Source: Rhodospirillales bacterium
GTDB lineage: Bacteria; Pseudomonadota; Alphaproteobacteria; Micavibrionales; Micavibrionaceae
Direction of reading: 5' to 3'
Assembly (NCBI GenBank): GCA_020638285.1
Contig: JACKIV010000003.1
Coordinates: 186,001-250,000 of the forward strand
DNA length: 64,000 nt
In this document: positions 6,957 through 14,898 of the stretch, piece by piece
Position numbering within the stretch: position 1 is the stretch's first letter
Layout: every line of letters starts with the position of its first letter
Notes under the pieces: generated by a model
Database searches by the model: none
Told to the model about the DNA's origin: nothing
The model's input: only the letters and a program-made list of their open reading frames with translations
Made by a program: the position numbers and the translations under genes

Positions 6957-7577
6957 ATGTTTTCTGATCCCGGCGTAACGGCGGTGGAAGATCGCCGAAA
7001 AGCGCACGACAGCGATGCGTATTACGACGCTCTGTTTCCTTCTGCGCCTGTCTTGGTCGCACCGGGGGCCTTTGAGTGTGCGGAGGGGAATGATGTGATG
7101 CTCGTGGCGCGGGTGGGCTCTGGAATCGCTGTGTGTATTCACGACATGGGAATCGGTGTGGGGGCCATGGCTCATGTTCTTTTGCCGCCTGAAATCATCA
7201 CGTGTTTCCCGAATGTTCCCAAGGAAAACAACAGAATCGTTTCCGATGCGGAAGCCTTGATCGACCGGATGATCGGCGCGATCAAGCATCATGGCGCGGG
7301 GCGTAGCAGAGTGAGGGTCCGAATTTGTGGCGGGACGTCGATTCATGATGAAGTTCTGGATGAAGGGCTCAAGAACTATATTCTGGCCAAGGACATGCTG
7401 ATGAGACGAGGGCTCAGTGTCGCGGCCGAGGATATCGCCGGTCGATCCTGCCGCCGGGTCCATTTCTTTCCGGGGACGGGTCGTCTGGTCAGGCAGCCCT
7501 TGCGCCGCGCGGAGGATATCGCCCGGATTCGGGCCGGGGAGGCGGAGTATCTGGCCGCGCTTCCGAAGCTTTTCTGA
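6957..7577 (+). CDS. cheD: CheD-family protein lacking the catalytic cysteine
   Basis: CheD deamidates glutamines on chemoreceptors and binds CheC. The 206-residue protein has the family signature GIGVGAMAHVLLP (His73 kept), VRICGGTSIHDE and the C-terminal AEDIAGRSCRRVHFFPGTG. In active CheD the nucleophilic Cys lies in LGSC; here the segment reads ARVGSGIAVC, so Gly56 replaces it, and Val50 is at the position of the assisting Thr as I align it from memory. It may be a binding-only pseudoenzyme. AAAAGGA precedes the ATG by 9 bases. Its 3' end overlaps nrdG on the other strand by 89 bases. No cheC or cheR is nearby. Confidence 0.8.
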   Translation: MFSDPGVTAVEDRRKAHDSDAYYDALFPSAPVLVAPGAFECAEGNDVMLVARVGSGIAVCIHDMGIGVGAMAHVLLPPEIITCFPNVPKENNRIVSDAEALIDRMIGAIKHHGAGRSRVRVRICGGTSIHDEVLDEGLKNYILAKDMLMRRGLSVAAEDIAGRSCRRVHFFPGTGRLVRQPLRRAEDIARIRAGEAEYLAALPKLF

Positions 7578-8232
7578 TCTCCAGATGGTCGAAGAGAGGG
7601 GCAATCCGGTCTTCCAGACCGACAGGAAGGCGTTTTCCCGTGGCCTCCTGAAGAACCCACCGGGACAAGCCCATTTTCTGCAACTGTGCGGCCATGCGCA
7701 TGACCATGGCCATATCCATCAGGTTCGGGTCTATCGTGGTGCGGACTTCAAAGGGCGTGTCAGAGCGTTGGAGAACGACCAGAGACTCGCGGGCGTTCTC
7801 GCCTGATTTTGGAATTTGCGTGATGGATTCGTATTCCTCGAACGGAGCCTTGACGTCAAACCCAACCCAGTCGAGATGGGGCAAAATCCGGATCAGTCGA
7901 CCGGGGCAGGGGCCAGCTGTATGAAGCGCTGTTTCAAATCCAAGGTCTCGCAGGGCTGTAACAGCATCGGGCAAAGCGCTTTGGAGCAGTGGCTCTCCGC
8001 CGCTGAAAACCACACCGTCCAGAAATCCCCGTCTGCGCTCAAAAAACCGCACAAGACTTTCCCACGAAGGATCCCGCGCGGTGGAAGACGGGTTTTGAAG
8101 GTCTGCATTGTGGCAATAAACACATCTCAGGGCGCAGCCACGCAGCCAAACCACAGCGGCGATCCGCCCCGGAAAGTCAATCGTGGTCAGGGGGGTTAGT
8201 CCGGAAATTCGTAATGGCGGCGTGGCGTGCAT
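7489..8232 (-). CDS. nrdG: Radical SAM activating enzyme, NrdG-like
   Basis: The 247-residue radical-SAM protein has the 4Fe-4S motif CALRCVYC (C33, C37, C40), TTIDFPGRIAAVVWLRGC typical of the anaerobic ribonucleotide reductase activase group, and FSGGEPLL, the SAM-binding GGE motif. NrdG makes the glycyl radical on NrdD under anaerobic conditions. The fold ends near LFDHLEIRK; a 26-residue Pro/Arg-rich tail (EARPDTPPPRPESG...) is antisense to the cheD 3' end and looks like run-on sequence after loss of an earlier stop. No nrdD is in the window, so activation of another glycyl-radical enzyme cannot be excluded. Confidence 0.8.
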   Translation of the reverse strand: MHATPPLRISGLTPLTTIDFPGRIAAVVWLRGCALRCVYCHNADLQNPSSTARDPSWESLVRFFERRRGFLDGVVFSGGEPLLQSALPDAVTALRDLGFETALHTAGPCPGRLIRILPHLDWVGFDVKAPFEEYESITQIPKSGENARESLVVLQRSDTPFEVRTTIDPNLMDMAMVMRMAAQLQKMGLSRWVLQEATGKRLPVGLEDRIAPLFDHLEIRKASEARPDTPPPRPESGRYPPRGARAA

Positions 8233-8335
8233 CGTCTCTGATGTTTAGCGCGGCACAAAGCTGGACGGGGAGAAAAAAACGCCGTCGATGTGAACGTTCC
8301 ACAGATTTCCGAAAGGAGCTTTGTCAGAAAACAGA

Positions 8336-8677
8336 TCATCCTATCATGCCTCCGGGAGCAGGGAAAGAGGGGCCATTGGCGAAGGGGTTCAGGCCCGGGG
8401 TCTGAAGCGCTGGACCCGTGTTTGTCGCGGCCAGCTGAGGCGTTGCCGGGGCAGGGGCGGCGGAAGGCCCTTTCATAGCGTCTGTGAAAGCCCCCATGAG
8501 GGAGACTCCCGCTACAATTCCAAAACCCATGCCAACTCCCTTCGAAAAGGATGTGGATCGCTGGTCCGCTTGACCATCCGGGGCCGGGGGTTTTCTATCG
8601 TTGCCCATGACTTCGTTGGCCAGTGCGCCAACGATTCCAGCTGTGGCAACGGTTCCTGCAACTTGGGCGAGACTCAT
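8336..8677 (-). CDS. Hypothetical protein, Gly/Ala/Pro-rich
   Basis: I do not recognise this 113-residue protein. It has a short hydrophobic N-terminal segment (AGTVATAGIVGALANEVMG), a basic, polar linker (NDRKPPAPDGQADQRS), a second hydrophobic Gly-rich stretch (GVGMGFGIVAGVSLMGAF) and a Pro/Ala/Asn-rich tail. This suggests a small membrane-associated protein with two helices. It lies 24 bases downstream of another unknown Gly-rich gene on the same strand, so the two are probably co-transcribed. Confidence 0.5.
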   Translation of the reverse strand: MSLAQVAGTVATAGIVGALANEVMGNDRKPPAPDGQADQRSTSFSKGVGMGFGIVAGVSLMGAFTDAMKGPSAAPAPATPQLAATNTGPALQTPGLNPFANGPSFPAPGGMIG

Positions 8678-8701
8678 AACCTTTCCAATCTTCCCAGAGA
8701 A

Positions 8702-9187
8702 TTAGACGTTATTAAACCCACCGCCAAAGCTCGGCCCGCCACGGTTGGCAACAGACGGCTGATCGAAGCCGGCACTTGGTTCCGGAGAGGAAAATGCGGC
8801 ATTGAGTCCCTGCCCGAGAGCAGATCCAAGGCCCGACGCTGCTGTGGCGAAGGTGCTTGTAAGCGGAGCAACGGCGGCAAGGCGCGCACCGGGGACAAAA
8901 GAACGCTCTCCGAGTGCCGCTTCAAAACGCGATGTTCCTCTTGCTGCATCCAGACGTTCGGCAAGAACCGGGTGGTTGCGCTCGAAGGGGGATGTATGCG
9001 TGGCATCCCAGAGAGCAGCCGCTGGCCCACCTCCCCTTCCGAATCCGAACATCCTTCCCACGCCCCATCCACCGCCCACGGGCGGTGGAGCCATGGAAGC
9101 AAGAGGGGCTGCGCCATCTGACGCGCCCCCCAAAAGGCCTCCCAGAAATGATCCGGCTACCAGAGTCTTACGCCATCCCCATCCCAT
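8702..9187 (-). CDS. Hypothetical protein, Gly-rich, possibly exported
   Basis: I do not recognise this 161-residue protein. It starts MGWGWRKTLVAGSFLGGLLGG, which could be a weak signal or membrane-insertion segment, followed by a Gly/Pro-rich region (PPPVGGGWGVGRMFGFGRGG), a more ordinary segment (HTSPFERNHPVLAERLDAAR) and a Gly/Ser-rich tail ending GGPSFGGGFNNV. A good ribosome-binding site (AGAGGAAA, 9 bases before ATG) supports translation. It sits between fliP and the next unknown gene, all on the minus strand, so a flagellar or envelope link is possible but unsupported by sequence. Confidence 0.5.
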   Translation of the reverse strand: MGWGWRKTLVAGSFLGGLLGGASDGAAPLASMAPPPVGGGWGVGRMFGFGRGGGPAAALWDATHTSPFERNHPVLAERLDAARGTSRFEAALGERSFVPGARLAAVAPLTSTFATAASGLGSALGQGLNAAFSSPEPSAGFDQPSVANRGGPSFGGGFNNV

Positions 9188-9297
9188 TTTCTGCTTTCCT
9201 CTATATCTCGTTCGGAGGTATCAGAAATCTCCAACGTCTTATCATCCCACAAAGGAAGGGCTGGATGCAAATTTACGAAAAATGAAGGCGGATCAGG

Positions 9298-10104
9298 CTA
9301 AATCCCCGGCGGGGGGCCGGTTTCAAAGCTGCGGACCAGCGATCCGGCGATCAGGTGCCATCCGTCCACGAGGACGAAGAAAATGATCTTGAAGGGCAGG
9401 GAAATCATGACAGGCGGGAGCATCATCATCCCCATCGACATCAGGATAGAGGCCGTTACCATGTCTATGATTAAAAAGGGTAAAAAAAGCATAAATCCGA
9501 TCTCGAACGCCCGGCGCAGCTCGGAAATCATAAAGGCCGGGATGATGATCTGGATCGGAATGGCATCGGGCGATTCGAATGGGCCTGCTTCGCCCAGATC
9601 CACAAACAGCTTCAGGTCCGATTCGCGTACATGCGCCAACATAAAGGTCCTGAAAGGGGCAACGCTGCGGTTAAAGGCCGTTACCTCGTCGATTTCTTCC
9701 CGCACAAGAGGCTGAACCCCGTTTTGCCAGGCTGTCTGAAGTGTCGGAGCCATAATAAAAAATGTCAGGAACAGGGCCAGAGAAATCATGACCGTGTTCG
9801 GCGGGGTTTGCTGGATTCCAATGGCGGTACGCAGAAAAGACAGAACCACGATGATTCGCGTAAACGAAGTCATCATAATCAGAATCGACGGAGCGAGCGA
9901 GAGGACCGTGAGCAGGGCCAGAATCTGGATGGCCCGACCAGCCACGCTGCCATTTTCCGCCTCGGCGCCCAGATCAAGACTTAAGGTCTGTGAGACGGCA
10001 GGGGCGGCGTAAAACATGAGGACTGGCCCCGCCAAAGCGCAGAAAAGCGCAGGCAAAAGGCGAAAGATGCGCTGGGTGTTATGTTTCTGTTTGCACATGG
10101 TCAT
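9298..10104 (-). CDS. fliP: Flagellar type III export protein FliP
   Basis: FliP forms the core of the flagellar export gate with FliQ and FliR in the inner membrane. The protein has an N-terminal signal segment (LLPALFCALAGPVLMFYAAP), then ILALLTVLSLAPSILIMMTS and FTRIIVVLSFLRTAIGIQQ, PPNTVMISLALFLTFFIM, and the C-terminal pair of FliP helices around FEIGFMLFLPFLIIDMVTAS and MSMGMMMLPPVMISLPFK. The ATG at 10104 (or 10098) overlaps the end of fliO by about 25 bases; the open frame extends to a TTG at 10161. fliQ and fliR do not follow; two unknown genes do. Confidence 0.92.
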   Translation of the reverse strand: MTMCKQKHNTQRIFRLLPALFCALAGPVLMFYAAPAVSQTLSLDLGAEAENGSVAGRAIQILALLTVLSLAPSILIMMTSFTRIIVVLSFLRTAIGIQQTPPNTVMISLALFLTFFIMAPTLQTAWQNGVQPLVREEIDEVTAFNRSVAPFRTFMLAHVRESDLKLFVDLGEAGPFESPDAIPIQIIIPAFMISELRRAFEIGFMLFLPFLIIDMVTASILMSMGMMMLPPVMISLPFKIIFFVLVDGWHLIAGSLVRSFETGPPPGI

Positions 10105-10360
10105 CCGGAGGGGTGATATTCGTTTCCACGACAGTTTCACCCGTGGGGCCGAGAATAACAAGATGCTGTTTTTGATCTCTTTGGATCAAGACGGCGCGGC
10201 GGCGTGAATCCAGTGGCAAGGCTTCGATCAGGCGCAGGCGGCGATTTTTAGACAGAACTGGTGACGGGCCCGTGAGCCCCAGACGACGAACGGCGAACGC
10301 CAGAAGACCCATCAAGGCCAGAACGAATACAAGCGCAGCCGCGAATCGAAGGATATCCAT
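10079..10360 (-). CDS. fliO: Flagellar biosynthesis protein FliO
   Basis: This 93-residue protein starts MDILRFAAALVFVLALMGLL, a single membrane helix, followed by the FliO cytoplasmic domain: RRLRLIEALPLDSRRRAVLIQRD and HLVILGPTGETVVE. FliO helps assemble or stabilise the FliP ring. I chose the ATG at 10360 because the hydrophobic helix starts there and upstream codons lie in the epmA end region. Position directly before fliP supports the call. Confidence 0.85.
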   Translation of the reverse strand: MDILRFAAALVFVLALMGLLAFAVRRLGLTGPSPVLSKNRRLRLIEALPLDSRRRAVLIQRDQKQHLVILGPTGETVVETNITPPDDHVQTET

Positions 10361-10371
10361 ATCTGCCAGGA

Positions 10372-11520
10372 TTATCCTCCGTTTCCGGCGCGGCGCGGCG
10401 GAGTCTCTGAAATCTGGTTGGGTGTCCAGGGCTGATGGGATGGTGAGGTGGATCTGGAGAGAAGGGGTTCCCCGCGCGCGTCTTCGCACCATTGAACATC
10501 TTGAATCGTCTCCGCGCCCGTGGCCAGCATGGCAAGGCGGTCAACCCCGAGGGCAATTCCGGCGCTTTCGGGCATGCCGTGGGCCAGAGCGTCGATAAAA
10601 TCCTCATCCACAGGCCAAGAATAGCCGTAAAGCTTGTCTTTTAGGGCCATGTCGGCCTCGAATCGGGCGCGCTGGATATACGGATCGGTCAATTCACCAA
10701 AGGCATTGGCCAGTTCCATTCCGCAGACATACATCTCGAACCGCTCTGCAAAACGCGGATCTTCCGGATTCTGGCGGGCCAATGCCGCCATCGAAAGGGG
10801 GTAGTCGTAAAGAATCGTCGGGCGTACATTTCCCAGAGCGGGTTCAACCCGCGCCGCAAAAAGCCGGAAAAACAGGTCGTCCCAGCGATCATCCGGCGCC
10901 GTGTGGAGGCCTTTTTCCCTGATTTTCTCCGAAAACAGGCGTGTGGATTCGGTCTGGGCCTGTGCGTCTTCTCCTTGTGGAAGGACGTCTTCAAGCCTGA
11001 ATTCTGCATAAGTTTCAAAAGCTTCGCAGACGCTGATGATTTCCCATGCTCCGAACGGGTCGGCGCGTTCGCCGCGATAGGTGTAGGCGTCAATTTTCAA
11101 GGCTTCGGCGCAGGTGCGCAGCAACCCCACGCAATCATCCATAATCTGGCGGTATCCTGACTCGGCTCGATACCATTCGAGCATGGAAAATTCAGGGCTG
11201 TGGAGGGTGGATCCTTCGGCATTTCGGAAGACGTGGGCGATCTGGTAAATTTCCGGTGCGCCCGCGACCAGAAGCTTTTTCATCGCGAATTCGGGGCTTG
11301 TGTGCAGATAAAGCCGTTCACGGCTGGCTCGGTCGGGGGAGAGGCGTTCGGTTTCAAAGGCCCACAGGTGTGGCTCCATGCCCGGCGCGGTCTGAAGCAC
11401 CGGGGTTTCGACTTCCCAGAAGCTCTGAGCATCAAAAAATCCTCGAATCGCCCGAATCAGGGCCATTCTGCGTACAAGGTTGTCTTTTTTTCTTGCAAAA
11501 GTCTCAGCTTTCCACCACAT
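10372..11520 (-). CDS. epmA: EF-P lysine aminoacylase-like protein (EpmA/GenX)
   Basis: This 382-residue class II aminoacyl-tRNA-synthetase-like catalytic domain resembles LysRS without the anticodon-binding domain. Motif 2 is seen in YQIAHVFRNAEGSTLHSPEF followed by MLEWYRAE, and motif 3 in ESAGIALGVDRLAML. EpmA attaches beta-lysine to elongation factor P. Neither efp nor epmB is in the window. The C-terminal 30 residues after the motif-3 region (Ser/Pro/Arg-rich) are non-conserved. It is divergent from rpmE with 61 bases between. Confidence 0.88.
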   Translation of the reverse strand: MWWKAETFARKKDNLVRRMALIRAIRGFFDAQSFWEVETPVLQTAPGMEPHLWAFETERLSPDRASRERLYLHTSPEFAMKKLLVAGAPEIYQIAHVFRNAEGSTLHSPEFSMLEWYRAESGYRQIMDDCVGLLRTCAEALKIDAYTYRGERADPFGAWEIISVCEAFETYAEFRLEDVLPQGEDAQAQTESTRLFSEKIREKGLHTAPDDRWDDLFFRLFAARVEPALGNVRPTILYDYPLSMAALARQNPEDPRFAERFEMYVCGMELANAFGELTDPYIQRARFEADMALKDKLYGYSWPVDEDFIDALAHGMPESAGIALGVDRLAMLATGAETIQDVQWCEDARGEPLLSRSTSPSHQPWTPNQISETPPRRAGNGG

Positions 11521-11581
11521 TCTTGCTTTTCCCGGTCAGAGGGGTTAAAAACACCCCCAGTCTACGAAGGAGCGAGCGGTT

Positions 11582-11911
11582 ATGAAAGAGGGAATCCACC
11601 CTGAGTACCATGAAATTTCCATCGTTATGACAGATGGAGTCAAATACACGACCCGTTCGTGTTGGGGAAAGCCCGGCGATACCATGAATCTGGATATTGA
11701 TCCGAAGAATCATCCGGCCTGGCTCGGCGGGGTCCAGAAGGTTATTGAAAAAGCGCAGCTTTCCAAGTTTGAGAAGCGTTTCGGGACCTTTCTGTCCGGC
11801 GATGCAGGGGCTGCGCCTGTGGCTGTGTCCGCTCCTCAGGAAGCTCCTGTTGAGGCCGTTCCCGCAAAGGCCGACCCCAAAAAAGCAGCTGCCAAGGGAA
11901 AAAAGAAGTAA
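11582..11911 (+). CDS. rpmE: 50S ribosomal protein L31 with basic C-terminal extension
   Basis: The first 75 or so residues are L31: MKEGIHPEYHEISIVMTDG, YTTRSCWGKPGDT, LDIDPKNHPAWLGG and the KFEKRFGTF end. The zinc-binding CxxC set of the other L31 type is absent, as in many alphaproteobacteria. A 30-residue tail of alternating Ala/Pro/Val and then Lys/Ala (PKKAAAKGKKK) follows; similar tails occur on other ribosomal proteins here. AAGGAGCGAG upstream of the ATG is a good ribosome-binding site. Confidence 0.93.
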   Translation: MKEGIHPEYHEISIVMTDGVKYTTRSCWGKPGDTMNLDIDPKNHPAWLGGVQKVIEKAQLSKFEKRFGTFLSGDAGAAPVAVSAPQEAPVEAVPAKADPKKAAAKGKKK

Positions 11912-12028
11912 TCGGACGTTCTGGTTAACGACCTTTTATCTTTTCGTGGGCATGATGGAATCCGGATATTTGGGCCGGGTTTCTTCTTTCTGGAGTCCGG
12001 TTTTACAGAAAACGGGAGTCTTCGAGTC

Positions 12029-12991
12029 ATGCCTGTCGGACATCAAATCAAGCCGGAACCGGACAAGAAATATCGCCTTATTACGCGCAGTGACATGGAC
12101 GGTCTGGTCTGTGCTGTTTTGCTTAAGTCGTTGAAACTGATTGATGATATCGCTTTTGCTCATCCCAAGGACATGCAGGATGGTCTTGTGGAGGTCGGTC
12201 CGGGCGATATTACGACCAATCTTCCTTATGCGGAATCGGCTTTTCTGGCTTTCGACCACCATGCGAGCGAAGTTGAACGAATCGGTGGTCCGCGCGCCAA
12301 TCACGTTATTGATCCTTCTGCGCCGTCTGCAGCGCGGGTTGTTTATAACTATTTTGGCGGGGCAGAGCGATTTCCCGACATCTCCTCCGATCTGATGGAG
12401 GCTGTTGATAAGGCCGATTCCGCTAATTTTACGAAGGAAGATATCCTGAATCCTGAAGGATGGGTTTTGCTTAGCTTTTTGATGGACGCGCGAACGGGGC
12501 TGGGGCGGTTCCGGGATTTCAATATTTCAAATTATCAGTTGATGATGGATCTTGTTGACACATGTCGGGATCGTAAAAACATTCAGGAGATTCTGCTTCT
12601 GCCCGATGTGCGCGAGCGCGTTGACCTGTACTTTGAACACCAGTTGCGTTTTCGTGAGCAGATCGAGCGCTGCGCAACGGTTCATAAGAATCTCGTTGTT
12701 CTGGATCTGCGGAAAGAAGAAACCATCTGGGCCGGAAATCGGTTTATGATTTACGCCTTGTTTCCACAATGCAATGTTTCCTGTCATATCCTGTGGGGTA
12801 AAAACAAACAGAACACGGTTTTTGCCGTCGGGAAGTCCATCCTGAATCGTTCCTGCTCTACCGATATTGGCAATCTGATGCTTCGTTATGGCGGAGGCGG
12901 CCATGACGCTGCCGGAACCTGTCAGGTTCCCAATCTTCAGGCAGAAGAGAAAATTCAGGAGATTATTGCCGCATTGACAAGTGCTTCCTGA
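12029..12991 (+). CDS. DHH/DHHA1 phosphoesterase, exopolyphosphatase-like
   Basis: The 320-residue protein has the DHH superfamily signatures: RSDMDGLVCAV (D22, D24), LAFDHHASE (D76-H77-H78) and, near the C-terminus, the DHHA1 motif RYGGGGHDAAGTC. The family includes nano-RNases, c-di-AMP/pGpG phosphodiesterases and exopolyphosphatases that use Mn2+. Homologues are usually annotated exopolyphosphatase; the substrate is not evident. It follows rpmE by 117 bases and may have its own promoter. Confidence 0.8.
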   Translation: MPVGHQIKPEPDKKYRLITRSDMDGLVCAVLLKSLKLIDDIAFAHPKDMQDGLVEVGPGDITTNLPYAESAFLAFDHHASEVERIGGPRANHVIDPSAPSAARVVYNYFGGAERFPDISSDLMEAVDKADSANFTKEDILNPEGWVLLSFLMDARTGLGRFRDFNISNYQLMMDLVDTCRDRKNIQEILLLPDVRERVDLYFEHQLRFREQIERCATVHKNLVVLDLRKEETIWAGNRFMIYALFPQCNVSCHILWGKNKQNTVFAVGKSILNRSCSTDIGNLMLRYGGGGHDAAGTCQVPNLQAEEKIQEIIAALTSAS

Positions 12992-13040
12992 GCTTCCAGG
13001 AGTAATTGGAAAGAAATCGGACAAAAAATACTCTAAAAGG

Positions 13041-13066
13041 CACCTCTGCCTCTGGTGGCAGAGGTG
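13041..13066. other. Perfect 10-bp hairpin upstream of hsp20
   Basis: CACCTCTGCC (13041-13050) pairs perfectly with GGCAGAGGTG (13057-13066) around a 6-base loop. It is 50 bases past the DHH gene stop and 67 bases before the Hsp20 start. The sequence after it (AGTTTGTGG) is only weakly T-rich. It is either a poor terminator of the upstream gene or leader structure of the heat-shock gene. Confidence 0.5.
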
Positions 13067-13132
13067 AGTTTGTGGTAGAGTGATTCCCGGTTCTTTTCAG
13101 TTTCTCATATTTCAGGGAGAAGGAGTCTTCCC

Positions 13133-13756
13133 ATGTCTAAAGCCAAAAAGCAAACAAAATCCGCTTCTTCTTCCGCGCAGGAAAAATCTTTGGGCAAATC
13201 CTCTGAATCCTGCTGTGTTCCGGATTTTTCTGCGCTGTGTCCTCAGGGCTTCTTCGGCTCAACCAACGCATTTTTTCAACCTTTTGCCGATTTTCAAAAG
13301 CAGGCCGGTGCCTTTTTTATGAGTGCCATGAAAGATCTTTCCTGTGCGACGCCTCCGGGTTCCTTTTCGTCTTGCGGGATTCCATCCGTTTCCGATTTTC
13401 AGGCGGCTTGTCGTTCTTTTGGTTTTCCTGTTCCCGGTTTTGATCTGCGTGAGGATGACTCCTGTTTCACCATTGCAGCTTGCGTTCCTGAAACCTCTCC
13501 GGAGAATGTGGACGTCAGTGTTTCTGATGGGTGCGTGACGATCAGCTGCTGTGCGCAGTCCAATGAAACCAGAAAAGAGAAGGGGGCGACTCAGAATGTT
13601 TTTTCTGCCCGGAGCTTTTACAAAACCATAGCACTTCCTGATGTTGCGAATACTTCAAAGGCAGAGGCGGATTTCAAAAACGGGATATTGACGATTACCG
13701 TTCCCAAGCGCAAGGATACTGCCAAAAAAATCCCTATCAGCAGGAAATCGGCTTGA
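13133..13756 (+). CDS. Cysteine-rich Hsp20/alpha-crystallin small heat-shock protein
   Basis: The C-terminal half (about residues 100-200) is an alpha-crystallin domain: FDLREDDSCFTIAACVPETSP, VDVSVSDGCVTIS and the signature FKNGILTITVPKR, followed by a KIPIS tail like the oligomerising I-x-I motif. Such proteins hold unfolding proteins in soluble form. The N-terminal 95 residues are unusual for the family, with basic Ser-rich sequence and Phe-rich repeats. There are 11 cysteines in 207 residues, including two CC pairs, which is strange for an sHsp and suggests metal or redox sensitivity. AGGGAGAAGGAG precedes the ATG. A 10-bp hairpin is in the leader region. Confidence 0.85.
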   Translation: MSKAKKQTKSASSSAQEKSLGKSSESCCVPDFSALCPQGFFGSTNAFFQPFADFQKQAGAFFMSAMKDLSCATPPGSFSSCGIPSVSDFQAACRSFGFPVPGFDLREDDSCFTIAACVPETSPENVDVSVSDGCVTISCCAQSNETRKEKGATQNVFSARSFYKTIALPDVANTSKAEADFKNGILTITVPKRKDTAKKIPISRKSA

Positions 13757-13860
13757 TCGCTTCTCATTTTCGGGAGCAATGGGTTTTGAATACGGAGCGT
13801 TTTTCTGTCTCTCTCTGTATTTGTCTTGCGGAACGTCTTCATGCGGCATAGATTTCCTGC

Positions 13861-14898
13861 ATGACGGCCTTTCCGGACAGAGAGAGATTTGAGCTTCCTG
13901 CGCTTTTGCAAAAGCTGCGTGACGGCTTGTTTTTGTCTTCGGACGAAACAGCCGCATTTGTAGCCCAAAGTCTCGAGGGTCTTGCCTCTCCGGCCCAGAT
14001 AGGGGCCTTTCTGATGGCTCTGTCTCTGCGTGGCGAGACAACAGAGGAAGTTGTCGGTGCTGCTCGCGCCTTGCGGGACAGGGCCCTAACCCTGCGGGCG
14101 CCAGTTGGTGCCGTGGATTGTTGCGGCACAGGTGGAGATCACTCCGGGACGTTCAATATTTCGACCACAGTTGCTTTGGTTGCGGCCGCCTGCGGCGTTC
14201 CCGTTGCCAAACATGGGAACCGGGCGGCCAGCTCAAAATCCGGCGCGGCCGATGTTCTGGAGGCTCTCGGCGTTAATCTGGATGCCTCGACGGAGAAACT
14301 TGAAAGCGCCCTGAAAACGATCGGCTTTTGTTTTCTCATGGCGCCCCGTCATCACGAGGCGATGAAAAACGTTTCTTTGGCTCGCAAGGCGCTAGGCTTT
14401 CGGACACTGTTTAACATGATCGGCCCCCTTGCCAACCCGGCGGGCGTGCGCAGACAACTTGTCGGTGTGGCGTCCGAGGTCTGGATAGACAAGGTCGCCG
14501 GGGCTCTGGCCACGCTGGGCACCGACTATGCGTGGGTTGTTCATGGCTGCGATGGGCTCGACGAAATCACCCTTACGGGGCCGACACATCTCGCGGTGGT
14601 TGAAGGTCGGGAGGTTTCCCGCCGGATTCTGCTTCCTGAGGATTTTGATTTGACTCCCGTTCGTCCTGACGATTTGTATGGAGGGGATGCAAACGAGAAT
14701 GCGCAGACCCTCCGTTCCATCCTTGGGGGCGAAAAAGGTCCCCGACGTGATATTGTTCTGGCTAATGTGGCGGCGGTTCTGGCTGTTTCCGGTTCACAGG
14801 AACCCTTGCCGGATCTGGTCTGCCGGGCCGGGAAAGCCATTGATTCCGGAGCGGCATTGTCCCTTCTTGAAGCCTATGCAACGGTGACGATGTCATGA
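13861..14898 (+). CDS. trpD: Anthranilate phosphoribosyltransferase
   Basis: TrpD joins anthranilate to PRPP in tryptophan synthesis. The 345-residue protein has the PRPP-binding VDCCGTGGDHSGTFNIST, then VAKHGNRAASSKSGAADVLEALG and the FGFRTLFN-type segment (ALGFRTLFNMIGPLANP). The length is normal. Its stop overlaps the trpC start (ATGA at 14895-14898). No trpG precedes it, unlike the usual trpGDC order. Confidence 0.95.
   Translation: MTAFPDRERFELPALLQKLRDGLFLSSDETAAFVAQSLEGLASPAQIGAFLMALSLRGETTEEVVGAARALRDRALTLRAPVGAVDCCGTGGDHSGTFNISTTVALVAAACGVPVAKHGNRAASSKSGAADVLEALGVNLDASTEKLESALKTIGFCFLMAPRHHEAMKNVSLARKALGFRTLFNMIGPLANPAGVRRQLVGVASEVWIDKVAGALATLGTDYAWVVHGCDGLDEITLTGPTHLAVVEGREVSRRILLPEDFDLTPVRPDDLYGGDANENAQTLRSILGGEKGPRRDIVLANVAAVLAVSGSQEPLPDLVCRAGKAIDSGAALSLLEAYATVTMS

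Noticed and set aside
8321..9121. A long plus-strand open frame opposite the two Gly-rich genes.
   Set aside because: It is the complement of GC-rich minus-strand genes, has basic, Cys- and Ser-rich content typical of shadow frames, and has no plausible context.
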